From Toxorhynchites rutilus septentrionalis (Eukaryota > Arthropoda > Insecta > Diptera > Culicidae), in NCBI RefSeq assembly GCF_029784135.1, contig NC_073746.1, positions 33,937,878 through 34,001,877 of the forward strand: a stretch of 64,000 bases of DNA, in the 5' to 3' direction. Each line of letters begins with the position of its first letter. Position 1 is the first letter of the stretch. The translations under genes were made by a program, and so were the position numbers. Below the pieces are notes generated by a model that saw nothing but the letters and a program-made list of their open reading frames with translations, was not told where the DNA came from and ran no database searches. Below are positions 21,770 to 33,591 of this stretch, piece after piece.

Positions 21770-24700
21770 ACCAATATATTTACACTCACTACAATTTCAG
21801 ATGGTGTAATTGCTCTCATCCATTTTTTATTTTCAACAAAAATAACATAATTTCATATTGAAACTTCATGACACAAAATGCACCTTTAATATTATATTTT
21901 AAAATTGAAATTATAATTATTTATTTTTATTTAATTATCCTTGATATTGATGATTTCACATAGTTCATCACGTCCGGAAATTTAACATGTATACTGATTA
22001 TGAAGAATTAGAAACCACCAAACTGGATGTACTCTAACAGATTAAAAAAACGAAATGTTCCAAGGAAATATATTTTTTGCGAAACCATTTCAAACTCTGC
22101 GGAATACCAATCAGCCTGCTCCACTCGACAGCAAATTATTTACATCAAAACTTGATACAAAGTTGAAATCAATTATCGTTCAAATTCTTGTCTCCGTTTC
22201 AAACTTTGCGGAAAATATGCATTTTATGAACATTTCCGCTGATAGGCCAACAAAAAAACATACACACACACGCGAAAGTTTGACAATTTCGATCGACCAT
22301 ATTTAATAGGCGTTGATCATCGCACGCCATTTTACGATGACAAGGGTAGATATGGTTATTGTGGCAGTTTGCGTGGATAGATTGAAAGGATACTCCACTT
22401 ACGATTTTTCATTCCCTCAAATTTCCCACTGACTGCGAAAGTCAGCTTCGGAAAGTTCATATTATAAAAGATCGAATCGAAGCCATCAGCAGCAGCAGAA
22501 GTTAAGTGAATAAAAAATGCGAGATGATGGAAAGGTGAAAGTTATATTTACGTGACCTGTTTGATGGACGATAATCGATGGAAAAATTCGTGCTGAGTTT
22601 TTTTTTATTTCTTCCTGGCTTTTTTTTTTTGCATTCATCGGATTACACCATGTTTTTGACGCATTATAACACATGAAAGGGATTGCAGGGCGTGCTGTGG
22701 ATTGGTTTCGTTTTCTACGTGCTTTGAAGCTTCGTTTGCACGAATATCATGCCGTATATAGCTTTGTGAAGAATCAATTCCCTACGAATGCGTTGGATAA
22801 ATTTCAACAATCATCATTAAAAAGATTCCTCAAGTCTGTTTTCGAGAACAAACCATACCTGCAACGCGAAATATCATTTCCTCGGAACCTCATCATGATT
22901 GCCGATGCGACATCTGAAGACACTCTACCCAAAAGCGACAAGGGTAGAGTGTCTTGAAATGTCGCATCGGCAAACATGATGTTCACACTAATGATCACAC
23001 TTGTAAAACACGACAAACAACAACGACGCCCGGTCGGCTCATAATGGCCGAATGTTAAAGGCGGGGAAAACACGGTTTTGTATTATCATCATCAAGGCTA
23101 TCATCCGTCGTCGAATGGTGGCGGGTACATCCTTTTTCAGAGAAACAACATCCTCCGAATTATCAAAGCAATCGTCCTCGCTGTGTTCGCTGTGTACCTC
23201 GCAGGGAATCATAATCTTGACATGGCTCGTTTTAGTTCCATTAGGCTCGTTGAAAGCTGGTGGCTGAGCAGGATGCCTGAGAGTATAATTACTATTCGAT
23301 TATCAACGCCACACAGAAGGGACCCCTCACACACACGCACACTTTCCCGCGTGGAATTTGTTATCTTTAATATATTCTCCTAATCACCGATGCGGGAAGA
23401 TTGTCTTCCGGTAGCGGAGTGTGGCAAACCGTAACTAAGTAAAATATAATTCATCATCACACTCATATTAGTTTGTTTATTAATTATCATAAGCCTCTTG
23501 TCGTGCGGAGCGGCGTGAATGAAGCGAGAATTTGGCCAACGATCTGCCTTTGCTTACATGCGTTATGAGGAGGTTGGTTGGAGACACAGGATATTGTTCC
23601 GCATCGGCACCTCGTTAGTATTGGAGAATAAGGGCGTACGTTTTGTTTTCACGGAGATTCTAGAGGAATTTTAATGAGCCTGTTTTACGTCCAAAATTCG
23701 TTCGCACTGGATGGGGTATACTTGCGATATAATAAATTATCGGTACATAATTATCATATTTTTTTCTGAACAGTAGTTTTCGTTGAGTATTATAAGTATT
23801 ATAAAATGTAGTAGAAAGAAATCAATACATGTTACATGGAATTGATAACCAATTCCGAAAAAGTTAGAATAATCCGAATCCTTTCACGTGTCCGCCGTTA
23901 TTAACAGATTGAGTCCCGGATTGTTCATGCTCGCTTTCCATTCAGTCCGCATCAAAAATATTTGCTCAATATCAGTTCTGACCGGGAATGTTACGCCACT
24001 AAATTTTAGAATTTTCCTCGAATAGTCTCTCAATTCTCTTCAGAACAGAATACGTGCGGATCAATGTCCTGGAAAAAAGGTAATGGAGATGGTCGAGTTT
24101 CGAGCGACATAGCTATAACTATTTCGCAAATAGTGACGTCAGTCGTTGTGTTTATCTTTGATTGCCCACCGCATCCATGTGAAAATGCTATTTTCAAGAA
24201 AGAATTTATCAATTAAAAACGTTAATTTAGCGTGGAGTGAATATTAGCGAAATCAAGTCGAAAAAGACGGATATAATAGATATTTCCATGCGGCATTTTC
24301 ACTCCCCCACGTTTATGGAAACGAATTATTTTTCCGTTATGAAGTTGATTTTTCGAAGGCTCTCAGTGTCGGTGTGTATGTTGGAGATAATAAGCACCAA
24401 TTAATCAAAATTTCACCGAAAATGTTACTGTTTTCGAGAACTAAGCATACGACTGCTCTCTGGACCTTTTTACCACATGAATAATTGAAATAAGCCACGA
24501 TATAATTGTCATCTGTTAAAAAACAACCAGTTGAATGATTTCATGAGAATTTTGGCTCAAATTAACATGCAACCGTTAGTACTCTCAACATTGTTTTGTT
24601 TCTTCCATATATATTCCACATTGAATGCAAATAATTACGACACGATATTTTGTATGCCAATACAGATACTCTTCGCCTACTGCTCCACCTCTATATGTAC

Positions 24701-25104
24701 CTCATTGCGCGCGGATGTATGATCCGACGGCATTGTCAATGAGATAATATAAAAAGCTCTGCTAAGAAGCTAAGCTTCATCACGAATTAGTGATTCCGGC
24801 TTTGCTAATTTTATTGAGGAGAAAACTAAGATGAGGGTATTGTTCCTCCACACTAACTGCTTGTTTGAAGTTTTATAATAATACATCATAGGGAAACTGC
24901 ATAAAATGACACAAAACCGCGTACAACTCCGACATGGATTGTTTCGTTCTCCAATCAGCAGATGTAAGTGCCTTGATGCCTTCCTTCAATTGATAAAAAG
25001 TAGTATCTCATGGAAATGGTCGTTCGTATTGTATTGACTTTGTTTAGGTGAACATTTTTCGTTTTGTTGGATTGTGTTGTTATGTTCCATTTCTTTTAAT
25101 ATTG
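21770..25104. other. Unassigned region; one long hairpin
   Basis: Apart from the hairpin at 22892-22980 and a short CA-rich tract near 22260, no repeats or genes were recognised. 22680-23660 is less AT-rich and may be unique host sequence. Its short ORFs have no recognisable domain. Confidence 0.4.
22892..22980. repeat. Near-perfect 39-bp inverted repeat (hairpin)
   Basis: Left arm 22892-22930 and right arm 22942-22980 pair at 36 of 39 positions around an 11-nt loop (aaaagcgacaa). The fold is about 89 nt long and moderately GC-rich, unlike the surrounding sequence. It could be a pre-miRNA-like transcript, a fold-back transposon core or a palindromic duplication. Nothing in the sequence settles which. 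Confidence 0.85.
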
Positions 25105-25485
25105 GTTATTTTTTTTTATTAAATAGTTTATTTTAACAGGCTCAGTTACATAAGATTAAAGGAGCCAAACTCCTATCTGTATAGTTACAAGTATATATAT
25201 AAACATTTTGCCTTAATTCTAATGTTAATGGTGTAGAAAACCGATTACTCGCGGTCTACTCGAGTTTATAAGGGTGACATATTTTCTTCAGGAAAAGGAA
25301 GGGATAAAAGGATATGTTGACAATGTTCACTCTCACATTCACACTCACATTCATTACACTCAATTCTAAAGCCTATCTTATATCTAATATGTATTTACAT
25401 TCCACCTTATTCTATTGTTAGTAAGAAGGGATTTGATTTCTCGCGAAGGAAAAGGAAAAAGAAGAATATAAGGATATAAGGACAA

Positions 25486-26085
25486 TCACACACGAAGATC
25501 GATAGCTTTTAGGAAGACATATATTTGGGACATGTAATCAAGGTCTAACAGAGCCAACACATCTCTCACCGGCACATTGGACTGCCTTCCTCTAGCCCGA
25601 AGAGAGTTTTCTAAATTCGATCTGGCAACAAGATACTCCTCGCACGACCAACCAACGTGTTCGATGTCGTGGTAACCTTGGCCACAAGCACAGATATTGC
25701 CATCGGCAAGATTAAAACGAAAGAGTAGCGTGTCTAACGAACAGTGATTGGACATGAGTCGAGAGAAGGTGCGAATAAAGTCCCGACTCAAGTCCAGACT
25801 TTTGAACCATGGTAACCTTAGGGATAATCGAGTGAAACCACCGACCCAATTCATCTTCGTTCCACTTACGTTGCCAGTTAACGATGGTATTTTTACGGAC
25901 TAAAGAATAAAATTCATTGAAGGCGATTTGACGCTGATAAATATCGCCTTCGTGCAATTGACCAATTGACCTACCTTTGCCAATGAGTCAGCCCTCTCAT
26001 TACCCGGAATTGATGTGAGGGGACCCAGACAAAGGTAATGACATAACAGCGTCTGGTTAAAGCACTCAAAATTTCTCGTATTCAC
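25486..26085 (-). pseudogene. LINE C-terminal region, frameshifted
   Basis: Three overlapping frames carry the last part of the LINE ORF2. PGNERADSLAKVG is the final RNase H aspartate motif. It is followed by a conserved C-terminal stretch with CACGQGYHDIEHVGWSCEEY, a Cys/His cluster typical of the I and R1 groups. The last piece (122 codons, 25854-25486) ends in a natural-looking stop before the 3' UTR. At least two frameshifts separate these parts. Confidence 0.82.
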
Positions 26086-27937
26086 TCAAGGAAGTACGGC
26101 GAGTGCTTTTCCGGCCTCACTGAACGGATAGATTCGACAGAGCTCAGACTATCCGTTACAATGTAATAGTGTTCAACAGGTCGTGAGGCGACGCTGTCCA
26201 GCGCCCAGTATATCGCTGCCAATTCAGCAATATACACTGAGCAAGGATTCTGAAGACTGTGGGAGGTGCTAAAAATTTCGTTGAGCACTCCAAATCCTGT
26301 GGACTCATTCATAGAGGACCAATCAGTAAAGTACATATTATCACAATTGACACGCCCATACTTTACATTGAAGATCGTAGAAACGATCCCCGATCGATGA
26401 TAATCTGGAATTCCATGGATTTTCTCCTTCATGAACAGATCAAAATGTACAGAGGAATTGATGTAGTCAGGAAAACAAACACGGTTGGGAATATACGAAG
26501 AAGGATCAACCTGCATGGAGATGAATTCATGATATGAGCTCATGAATCCAGAATGAAAATTTAGCTCGATAAGCTGCTCAAAATTTCCGATCACCAATGG
26601 GTTCATAACCTTACACCGGATGAAGAACCGAAGAGATAATAATTTGAAGCGATCTTTTAGTGGGAGTACGCCTGCCAAAACCTCGAGACTCATGGTATGC
26701 GTTGAGGGCATACATCCCAACGCAATACGGAGACAACGATACTGAATTCGCTCGAGTTTAATGAGGTGTGTTTTGGCAGCTGATTGAAAACAGAAACTGC
26801 CATACTCCATCACTGAGAGAATAGTTGTTCGATACAACATTATAAGATCTTCGGGATGGGCTCCCCACCAGGTGCCGGTAATTGTACGGAGAAAGTTTAT
26901 TCTTTGTTGACATTTTTTACTCAGATACCTAATATGGACCCCCCAAGTACATTTGGAGTCAAATCAGACCCCAAGATACTTGAATGACATAGCATGAGTG
27001 ATCGGTTTACCCAAAAGTTGAAGCTTTGGTTTTGCTGGTCTATGCTTCCTAGAAAAAACCACCATCTCTGTTTTGTCCGTGGAGAATTCGATCCCTAGCC
27101 CAATGGCCCAGGTTGAAAAATTGTTCAAAGTATCTTGTAAGGGTTCTTGTAGGTCGGATTCTGTTGATCCTACGACAGAGACCACTCCATCATCTGCAAG
27201 TTGTCTTAGGCTGCAATTTTGTGTAAGGCAATTGTCGATGTCGCTTACATAGAAGTTGTACAAAAGGGGGCTTAAACATGAGCCCTGGGGGAGGCCCATG
27301 TAAGAGACCCGACTTACTGCCGAATCTCCGTGAGAAAAGTTCAAATGTTTCTCACAAAGCAAGTTATATAACATATTATTCAACAGAGGCGGTAGACCCC
27401 GAGAGTGTAATTTGTCTGACAAAACCTCTATTGAAACAGAATCAAAAGCCCCCTTTATGTCCAAGAATACTGAAGCTATTTGTTTTTTTTCGGCGTAAGC
27501 CATTTGAATTTCTGAAGAAAGCAACGCAAGACAATCATTCGTCCCCTTGCCCCTGCGGAACCCATATTGTGTATCCGAGAGTAAGCCATTCGTTTCAACC
27601 CAACGAACATCAGGGAGGTTTTTCAGCAAGTTGAACTTAATTCGATCCGATCCTGGAGCAGAATTGTTACATGAAAGGAGAGCAAGAGAGAATTCTACCA
27701 TCGAAAACATGGAATCAAGATCGCACCTATCTTGTGGTATTTCTGCACAGGAGCGGAATCGGGACAAACCTTCCGTGCAAAATTAAAAATCCATCGATGT
27801 GAAAAATCTTTGCTTTCATTCGATGAAGAGCGATTTTTCATGTTTCGAGCCACTTTCCATAATTTTTTCATTGACGTTTCTCGTGACAGACCTCCCACGA
27901 AATTTCGCCAATAAGCACGTTTTTTCCCTTTGATCAA
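26082..27937 (-). pseudogene. LINE reverse transcriptase and RNase H, broken
   Basis: A linker (27937-27695) leads into reverse transcriptase. Recognisable motifs are QYGFRRGKGTNDCLALLSSE, SVFLDIKGAFDSVS, GLPQGSCLSPLLYNFYV and the active-site box LADDGVV. RNase H follows with TDWSS (normally TDGS), IAELAAIYWALD and IVTDSLSSVES. From 27767 to 26082 one frame is kept but for a TGA at about 26964-26966, in a position where Trp is usual. Around residue 53 of this frame (LKNLPDV then RWVETNG) about 80 residues of reverse-transcriptase fingers appear to be deleted without loss of frame. The copy is dead. Confidence 0.88.
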
Positions 27938-28848
27938 GTTTTTAAATTGATTTTCAAGGGATAAATACGTTTGAAAATTCTCAATGGTTCACTTTTCCGA
28001 AAAGCTTTAAATGCGTTCGATTTATCCTGATAAAGCTTGGAACATTGGCTATCCCACCATGGATTGGGAGGCCTTTGACGAATAGTGGAGCCTGGGATGG
28101 GTTTCGTTTGAGCGCGAACCGCGCTGTCATATATAAAACGAGAAATGAAGTTATACTCCTCCAATGGAGGCAAACCATCTCTGGAATTGATGGCTAGAGC
28201 AATTGCGTCCGCATATTTTTTCCAGTCAATGTGTCTTGTGAGGTCATATGCCATGTTTATAGATTCAGAAGAATTCGACCCAATGGTGATGGAAATTTTG
28301 ATTGGCAAGTGATCACTACCGTTGGGGTCCTGGATTACATTCCACTTGCAATCTAACGATAGTGAATTCGAGCAAAGCGAGAGATCAAGAGCACTTGGGT
28401 TAGCAGGAGGTTTAGGTACACGTGTTCTTTCCCCAGTGTTCAAAACGGTCATATTGAAGCTGTTACAAAGGTCATATATCATCGATGAACGATTGTCGTC
28501 GTACTGTTCCCCCCAGGCAGTTCCGTGAGAGTTGAAATCTCCCAAGATCAATCGTGGCTCAGGAAGGAGTGAGCACATGTCAACAAGTTGCTTGCGGCTA
28601 ACCGCAGCTCTCGGAGGCCAATACAAGCTGACAATACAGAGGTCTTTGCCTCTGATGTTTGCATGACAAGCAACAGTTTCGATCCCTCCAATAGGTGGAA
28701 GGTCAATTCGAAAAAATGAGTGGCACTTATTGATCCCCAATAGTACCCCTCTGTATCTGTCATCACGGTCCAAGCGTATAATATAAAAATCGTGGAAAGA
28801 GAGATCATCTCGCGAAGAAAGCCAAGTTTCGGACAGAGCAAAAACATG
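27934..28848 (-). pseudogene. LINE endonuclease domain (APE type), N-truncated
   Basis: The longest open piece is 279 codons (28773 down to 27934). It shows APE-endonuclease motifs: LILGDFNSHGTAWGE (catalytic-core motif), the ALDLSLCSNSL region and the SDHLPIKISI motif with the terminal His. A further stretch upstream (ALSETWL, near 28840) is in place but in poor context. The enzyme would nick target DNA to prime reverse transcription. The first 60 or so residues of a normal domain are absent, and a frameshift separates this part from the linker downstream. Confidence 0.88.
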
Positions 28849-28854
28849 TTTAAT

Positions 28855-29800
28855 TATCTCTCGTTAATTTCTGTCAATCCTTTCGAACATAAATATGATG
28901 TACAAATATGTATAGCCTCTATCAATATTTCTATTGAAGAGATGGTAAACCTTTTGAATAATGACTTGAAAAGAGTTCATAGTTGGTCTCTCCAAAACCT
29001 ATCGCCTATAAACGTAGATAAAACTAAGGTGATGTTTATTTCAAGGACTAGAAATCATACCTCGTTACCCGATGTTATCCTTGGTCAAAACATTGTTGAA
29101 TATGTTGATAAGTATACCAACCTTGGTTGCATTTTAACTTCCAATCTTAATTGGGACTGTCAACTGTTCGAAGGTATACAATGTTCTTCGGCATCTACGA
29201 CTAACGTCCAGTATGGTTAAAGCCGAAGTAAAATTGAAGTTATTCAAATCTTAAGTTCTACCTCATTTCCTGTATGGCGCAGAGTTCCTCTTGAATGCTT
29301 CAGCTAGATCTTCGAATAAACTATGTATTGCTTTAAACAGCTGCGTTCGTTATGTATTCAATCTTAACAGATATTTTCATGTTAGTCATCTTCAAAAGCA
29401 ACTACTCGGGGGCCCATTTAATGAATTTATTGAGCTACGTGTATATTTGACTATATTTAAAGTAATCCATTTCCCATCTCCTAAATATTTAAAAGATAAC
29501 CTACAACCGTTTAGAAGTTCTCGGAAGAGAAATTTCGTAATTCCACAGTACAGTACATCACATTACGGCAATACACCCAGGTTTTTTACGCGGTTGTTTT
29601 TGCGCGGTTTTTTAAAGAGGTTTTTTTACGCGGATTTTCCCATTAACGCGGTTTTTTATGCGGATTTCCCAATTAACGCGGTTTTTTTTACGAGGTACGT
29701 ATCCCCCGCGTAAAAAAAACTGGGTGTACTTTATTTTTGCGGGGCATTGTTCTTTGGAATCTACTTCCAAATGACATTAAAAATAAAAATATTTTCAGTG
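28855..29800 (+). pseudogene. Second LINE reverse transcriptase fragment (plus strand)
   Basis: Homology starts just after the YADD box (YDVQICIASINIS), continues through LKRVHSWSLQNLSPINVDKTKVMF and YTNLGCILTSNLNWD, and in another frame reaches CVRYVFNLNRY and HVSHLQKQLLG, followed by NVVLWNLLPN-like sequence near 29745. It is 5'-truncated inside the palm domain and frameshifted. It lies head-to-head with the minus-strand LINE, meeting it at about 28850. A 153-bp MITE interrupts it at 29574-29726. Confidence 0.8.
29574..29726. mobile_element. TA-flanked MITE, 153 bp, inside the LINE fragment
   Basis: Ends CACCCAGG... and ...CTGGGTG, inverted, and flanked by TA on both sides (29572-29573 and 29727-29728). 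Removing the MITE and one TA rejoins the LINE reading frame across the site. The interior is a run of 'acgcggttttttt'-like direct repeats about 20-30 bp long, so short ORFs over it are artefacts. It is a Tc1/mariner-class MITE by target and ends. Confidence 0.87.
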
Positions 29801-30809
29801 TATTTCGGTGAGATTGTGTGGCTTGGTTCAGCAGGGGAAATCAGCAATACATTTGATTTTGAGTTAACAGAGAATTAACAGAGGATGTAGCTCTTTTATG
29901 ATTATGAATTTCAATGGTAATGAAATAGGACCTGGTTGTGGTAAATTAAAGATTTCACCTTACTCTACAACAGTAAAAAAAAAATAAAAAATTACCTTTT
30001 TAACCTCTAATCTCGAGTAAACCGCGAGTAATCGGTCGAAATCTTCTAAACATAGATTTAAGTTGAAATTTTGTATAAACAAATCTTGAATTAACGGCTC
30101 CGTAAAGTTTATGCGATTGAGTCTTACAATAAATGAATTGAAATTACATACATGTTCACGGATATTATAGTACCAATAACAACATAATAACAGAAGGAAT
30201 AATTTAAATTTCCTTCGTGTCATTTTTGGTCAAAAATTTGTGATGGGTTTAAACATGATCGATAAATAAGCTTGTATTAGCGTCATTAGCGTGGTGCAAA
30301 ATCCAAGTTATATCCTTTCACAAATCTGCCGGTTTGCGTTGAGTTTCATCTCTCAAACGCCTCATAACGCCAAGGTAATACTTTTCATAGACCGTACGGC
30401 CCTACTGAAGGAATTACGAATATTTTGGACAACATGATACAAAAAATCGCCGAGCAAAAAAAAGTTGATGCTTAATAACGCTGTAAGTAAATTAAATGAC
30501 AGATCGTGCTCAAAATTGTTCATTGACAGTAATACAAACTTTATTTTTTTTAATGGAACGATTTCAGAGAGAGAGATTCAAAATTACAAATTCTCGGTAT
30601 ATATTTGACAGAATGTATTTGCGATAGCAACTGATAGCTTGATAGTTCGATTAATCAGTTTTCAGCGCTTCGATTTTTCTCTTTACATCACTCCCAGTGA
30701 TGGCTTTACGGTAGCACATAGTTACGTGAGTGAAACAAAAATACATTCAAATCTTGAAACTATGTTTATTTGAATAGATTTCTTCGCTGCAAAAAAAAAA
30801 AAAGATTCA
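29801..30809. other. Unassigned AT-rich sequence with one 87-codon minus ORF
   Basis: The minus-strand frame 30223-29960 (87 codons, Leu/Phe-rich start, then REHVCNFNSFIVRLNR) is followed by a donor-like 'gttaaaaaggtaatt'. No family was recognised, and it may be a fragment of a transposon exon. A 25-bp motif at about 30013-30037 recurs inverted at 25244-25268. Confidence 0.4.
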
Positions 30810-31255
30810 TCTCTATATATATATAAAAATGAATTTCTGTCTGTCTGTCTGTCTGATTCTTATGGACTCGAAAACTACTGAACCGATCGACATGAAAATT
30901 GGTATGTATGGGTTTTTGGGGTAGGGGAAGGTTCTTATGATAGTTCGAGACATCTCCCCCCCCTATCTAAGGAGGGCTGCCATACAAATGAAACACAACA
31001 TTTCTGCATTATTCGAGAATTAATCAAGCAAACGAAACCAAATTCGGCATGTGAAAGTTTTTGGATGCAATAAATGTTTTTATGCTAAATAGACACTCCT
31101 CCCCTCCTCTCTAAGAGGGAGCTACCATACAAATGAAACACAAATTTCTGTCCTCGGGAATTAATCAAGCAAACGAAACCAAATTTGGCATGTGAAGGTT
31201 TTAGGATGCAATAAATGTTTTTATGTTAGTTAGACACTCCTCCCCCCGCTTATTC
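30810..31255 (+). mobile_element. Helitron 5' end fragment
   Basis: Begins TCTCTATATATATATAAA immediately after an A (30809), the expected A/TC junction, then 'gaatttctgtctgtctg' and 'ctactgaaccgatcgacatg'. Internal repeats with 'gcagaaatttgtgtttcat'-like and 'aatcaagcaaacgaaacca' modules match the Helitron copies at 20945 and 40887. The 3' end is missing; the fragment stops where pogo-like sequence begins. Confidence 0.7.
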
Positions 31256-31259
31256 ATCC

Positions 31260-32662
31260 AAACACATCTGCAGCGCAGCATTACGATCTTTCTGAGGTGC
31301 AGAATATCTGCCATCTCGAAGTGTTTGTTTTCAGCTCATTCGATTTCCCGGGCCGTTCTTGAGCGACTTGGTGGGTTCGGGACAATGCTGGACCTGGAGG
31401 TATGATGTCCCGCAAAATCGAATCTTCGTCTCCTTGTTTATTCAAGAAATGCTCACCATTGGCTTCTTCCTCTATGCCGTCGCAGCCTTTGTCGTCCATA
31501 ATCAGTACCAGAGGTATCCTCAAGGCATTCCGTTGTTTGAACTGTGTCGATGTTCATCTGGGTATTGAACGATATACGCAAAAGAACGTCGTCTTCGTGC
31601 AGCAGTTTCGTTCCAACTATATGCTATAGGCTTCACACAGGCTGGAATTTTTCCAACATCGTTGGCTCACTGTTTCGGAGACATCCATCCATGCTCCATG
31701 CAGCTAAAAAGAAGCGTCTTTAAGGACGATTTTCTTAATCCAGCTTAAAGTCAGACTCATTGGCAACTTAGAGATGTAGTTTGTCTCGGTACCTTGTTTT
31801 GGTAATTTGATAAAAAAATGTAAAAGCCAAAAACAAAAACAAAATTGCAAGAGCCAGAATTTTTGTCAAAGATTATGATATTCCTGAAGATTTCAAATTC
31901 AGTGAAACATGGAGGCGAAACATCAAACAGCGTATGGCATCCGGCCCCTGAAGCCCCTTCAAACTGGATTTTTTATTTAACGTGCAAGAGCGAAGAAAGA
32001 TGGCAAAAGATAGAAGTACCTTTATGCCATGCGCTAATGCTACGGGTATCTGTTGGTCCATGGACTAAAGAGGTCACATTTTGCGGCAGAAACTTTACCT
32101 CTATCAAGCCGACATCCGAAAGCAGCTCATGTTGGAAATGACGAGCCGTACAATTGTCAAGAAGGAGAGCGGCCTTTGGTTCGATTTCCATTTTGGTACG
32201 AAAAACTCGTGAAATCACTTCTGAAATATGGTGTGAGTCATCCATGTATTGTTTGATGTAGCATATTCAACTGGAATTTAAACGTTCTTGAAAGTCCTTG
32301 GGTTCTTAGTTTTTCCAATCATAAACATCAGCAATTTGTGTGTACCCGTAGAATTTGGGTATGGCATAAAGGTAACTCTTTTTTTTGCCATCTACAGCCC
32401 CAGAGCAGTAGACTCTTCAGTGTACATCAAAGTTTACCCGAATAAAGCCTTATGAAAAGAGCCGATTCATCGATATTGTACCCCTGATCAGTAGTTGATT
32501 TTCGCTCTTGCACGTTAGATAAAAAATCTAGTTTGAAGGGTTCCACGCTTGCTCACTAGATAGTTCTCCCCCCGAAACCTTCAGGGGCCGGATGCCAAAC
32601 CCTTCTTGATGTTTCGCACTCATGTTTCACTGAATTTGAAATCTTCAGGAATATCATACTCT
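31260..32662 (-). pseudogene. pogo/Tigger-like transposase remnant, rearranged
   Basis: The minus strand contains KAALLLDNCTARHFQHELLS followed by GLIEVKFLPQNVTSLV, the second-aspartate block of pogo/Tigger/jerky DDE transposases (LLLDN, FLPPNVTS). Upstream pieces near 32500-32440 read as YNIDESALFIRLYSG, matching the 'NxDETGLF' block of the same family. Multiple stops and frameshifts are present. Part of the sequence (31869-31994) is duplicated in inverted orientation at 32497-32662, so the gene has also been rearranged. No terminal repeats were identified. Confidence 0.75.
31869..32662. repeat. Inverted duplication within the pogo remnant
   Basis: Arm 1 at 31869-31994 and arm 2 at 32497-32662 are inverted copies, sharing 'gatattcctgaagatttcaa', 'ggcatccggcccctgaa' and 'aacgtgcaagagcgaa'. 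Arm 2 holds about 35 bp more in the middle. The arms are separated by about 500 bp that encode part of the transposase. Confidence 0.85.
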
Positions 32663-32699
32663 TTAACAAAAATTCTCAATGAAAAAAAAGACGGGTGGG

Positions 32700-33430
32700 T
32701 AATGTCGGGGACATAACCGGAGTGACGTAGGACTATACAAAGGGGACAGCTTTTTCTAAATATATATTTTAAATATATTGTTTTACCTTCTTCTTATACA
32801 TGAATACCTACCTATCTACCTGAAATATGGATTAGTTTACTGTTTACTCTTTATAAACATGTTGGGAGTTCTAAAAAGAACCTTTGGTGTTAAGTTTTTG
32901 CGTTTTTTTACAAACTTTCTCATTTTTTTCTCACTGTCTTATAGTTGATTCTTGATTTTTTTCTGAAGGCTTTGTCTTTTTAAATGTTCAACGCCGGACA
33001 TCTTTTGGCGTATACACATATCGTACAATCAAAATGATGGCTGTGATAGGGAATGCATAGGTAGTCATCAGCTCATTCACTATCATATATTTCACTATTG
33101 AGCACATTACCGTACCTTAAACTGTGGTTTCGGAGACGAATGAATTGTATGATTTGTAGTCTCCGCAAACAAAGTAAATAAAAATGAAAAAGAACTGAGG
33201 TTTTGGAGACGAAATCTACGATTTGTCGAGAAATAAACGAGCTATAAGCGTTCTGAAAAACCAACAGTAAATACAGGGACGGATGACCTTCGGATTAAAG
33301 TCCTTTAAAATAAGAACAGAGCAGCAGGAAATACATAGCTCATTATGTTGCTCCCTAGTTATGTTTCTATACAATGCAGATATAACGTCAGTCAATTTTC
33401 AACATCAGTTATCAATCAAAGCTGAATGAT
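32700..33430. other. Unassigned AT-rich sequence
   Basis: No genes or clear repeats, apart from a 'gtgacgtaggacta' motif near 32722 that resembles the family F terminus. Nothing else could be supported. Confidence 0.4.
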
Positions 33431-33575
33431 CAATTTAAAAGACCCTAACCACCAATAAGCTCAAAAACAAGTATAAACAAAATAATTCAGTTCATATTAT
33501 ATGTCATATTATGTCACTTTAGAATGCATCGATATTGTGAATAACTTTTAACAACTCTTCTTTGAAAGGGTCAAT

Positions 33576-33591
33576 GGCCCTGAAAAGCGCC
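33576..33591 (-). promoter_or_regulatory. Histone 3' stem-loop, copy A
   Basis: Minus strand GGCGCTTTTCAGGGCC: a 6-bp stem (one mismatch) around a TTTC loop, matching the metazoan replication-dependent histone consensus. About 12 nt downstream, AAAGAAGAG resembles the purine-rich histone downstream element that pairs with U7 snRNA. Confidence 0.8.

Larger units (their letters stand above)
25105..28850 (-). mobile_element. I/LOA-like LINE, degenerate and 5'-truncated
   Basis: On the minus strand, in order: apurinic-type endonuclease, linker, reverse transcriptase, RNase H and C-terminal Cys-rich region, then a 3' UTR ending in an A-rich tail (T-run on plus at 25109-25118). Order and the RNase H domain fit the I/LOA group of insect non-LTR retrotransposons. 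The 5' part, including any ORF1 and the endonuclease N-terminus, is missing: homology stops at about 28850, where a plus-strand LINE fragment starts. Several frameshifts, a nonsense codon and an internal deletion inactivate it. Confidence 0.88.

Noticed and set aside
29960..30223. 87-codon ORF followed by a donor-like site
   Set aside because: Tempting as a transposon or host exon, but no family resemblance could be supported, so it is only described within the unassigned region.
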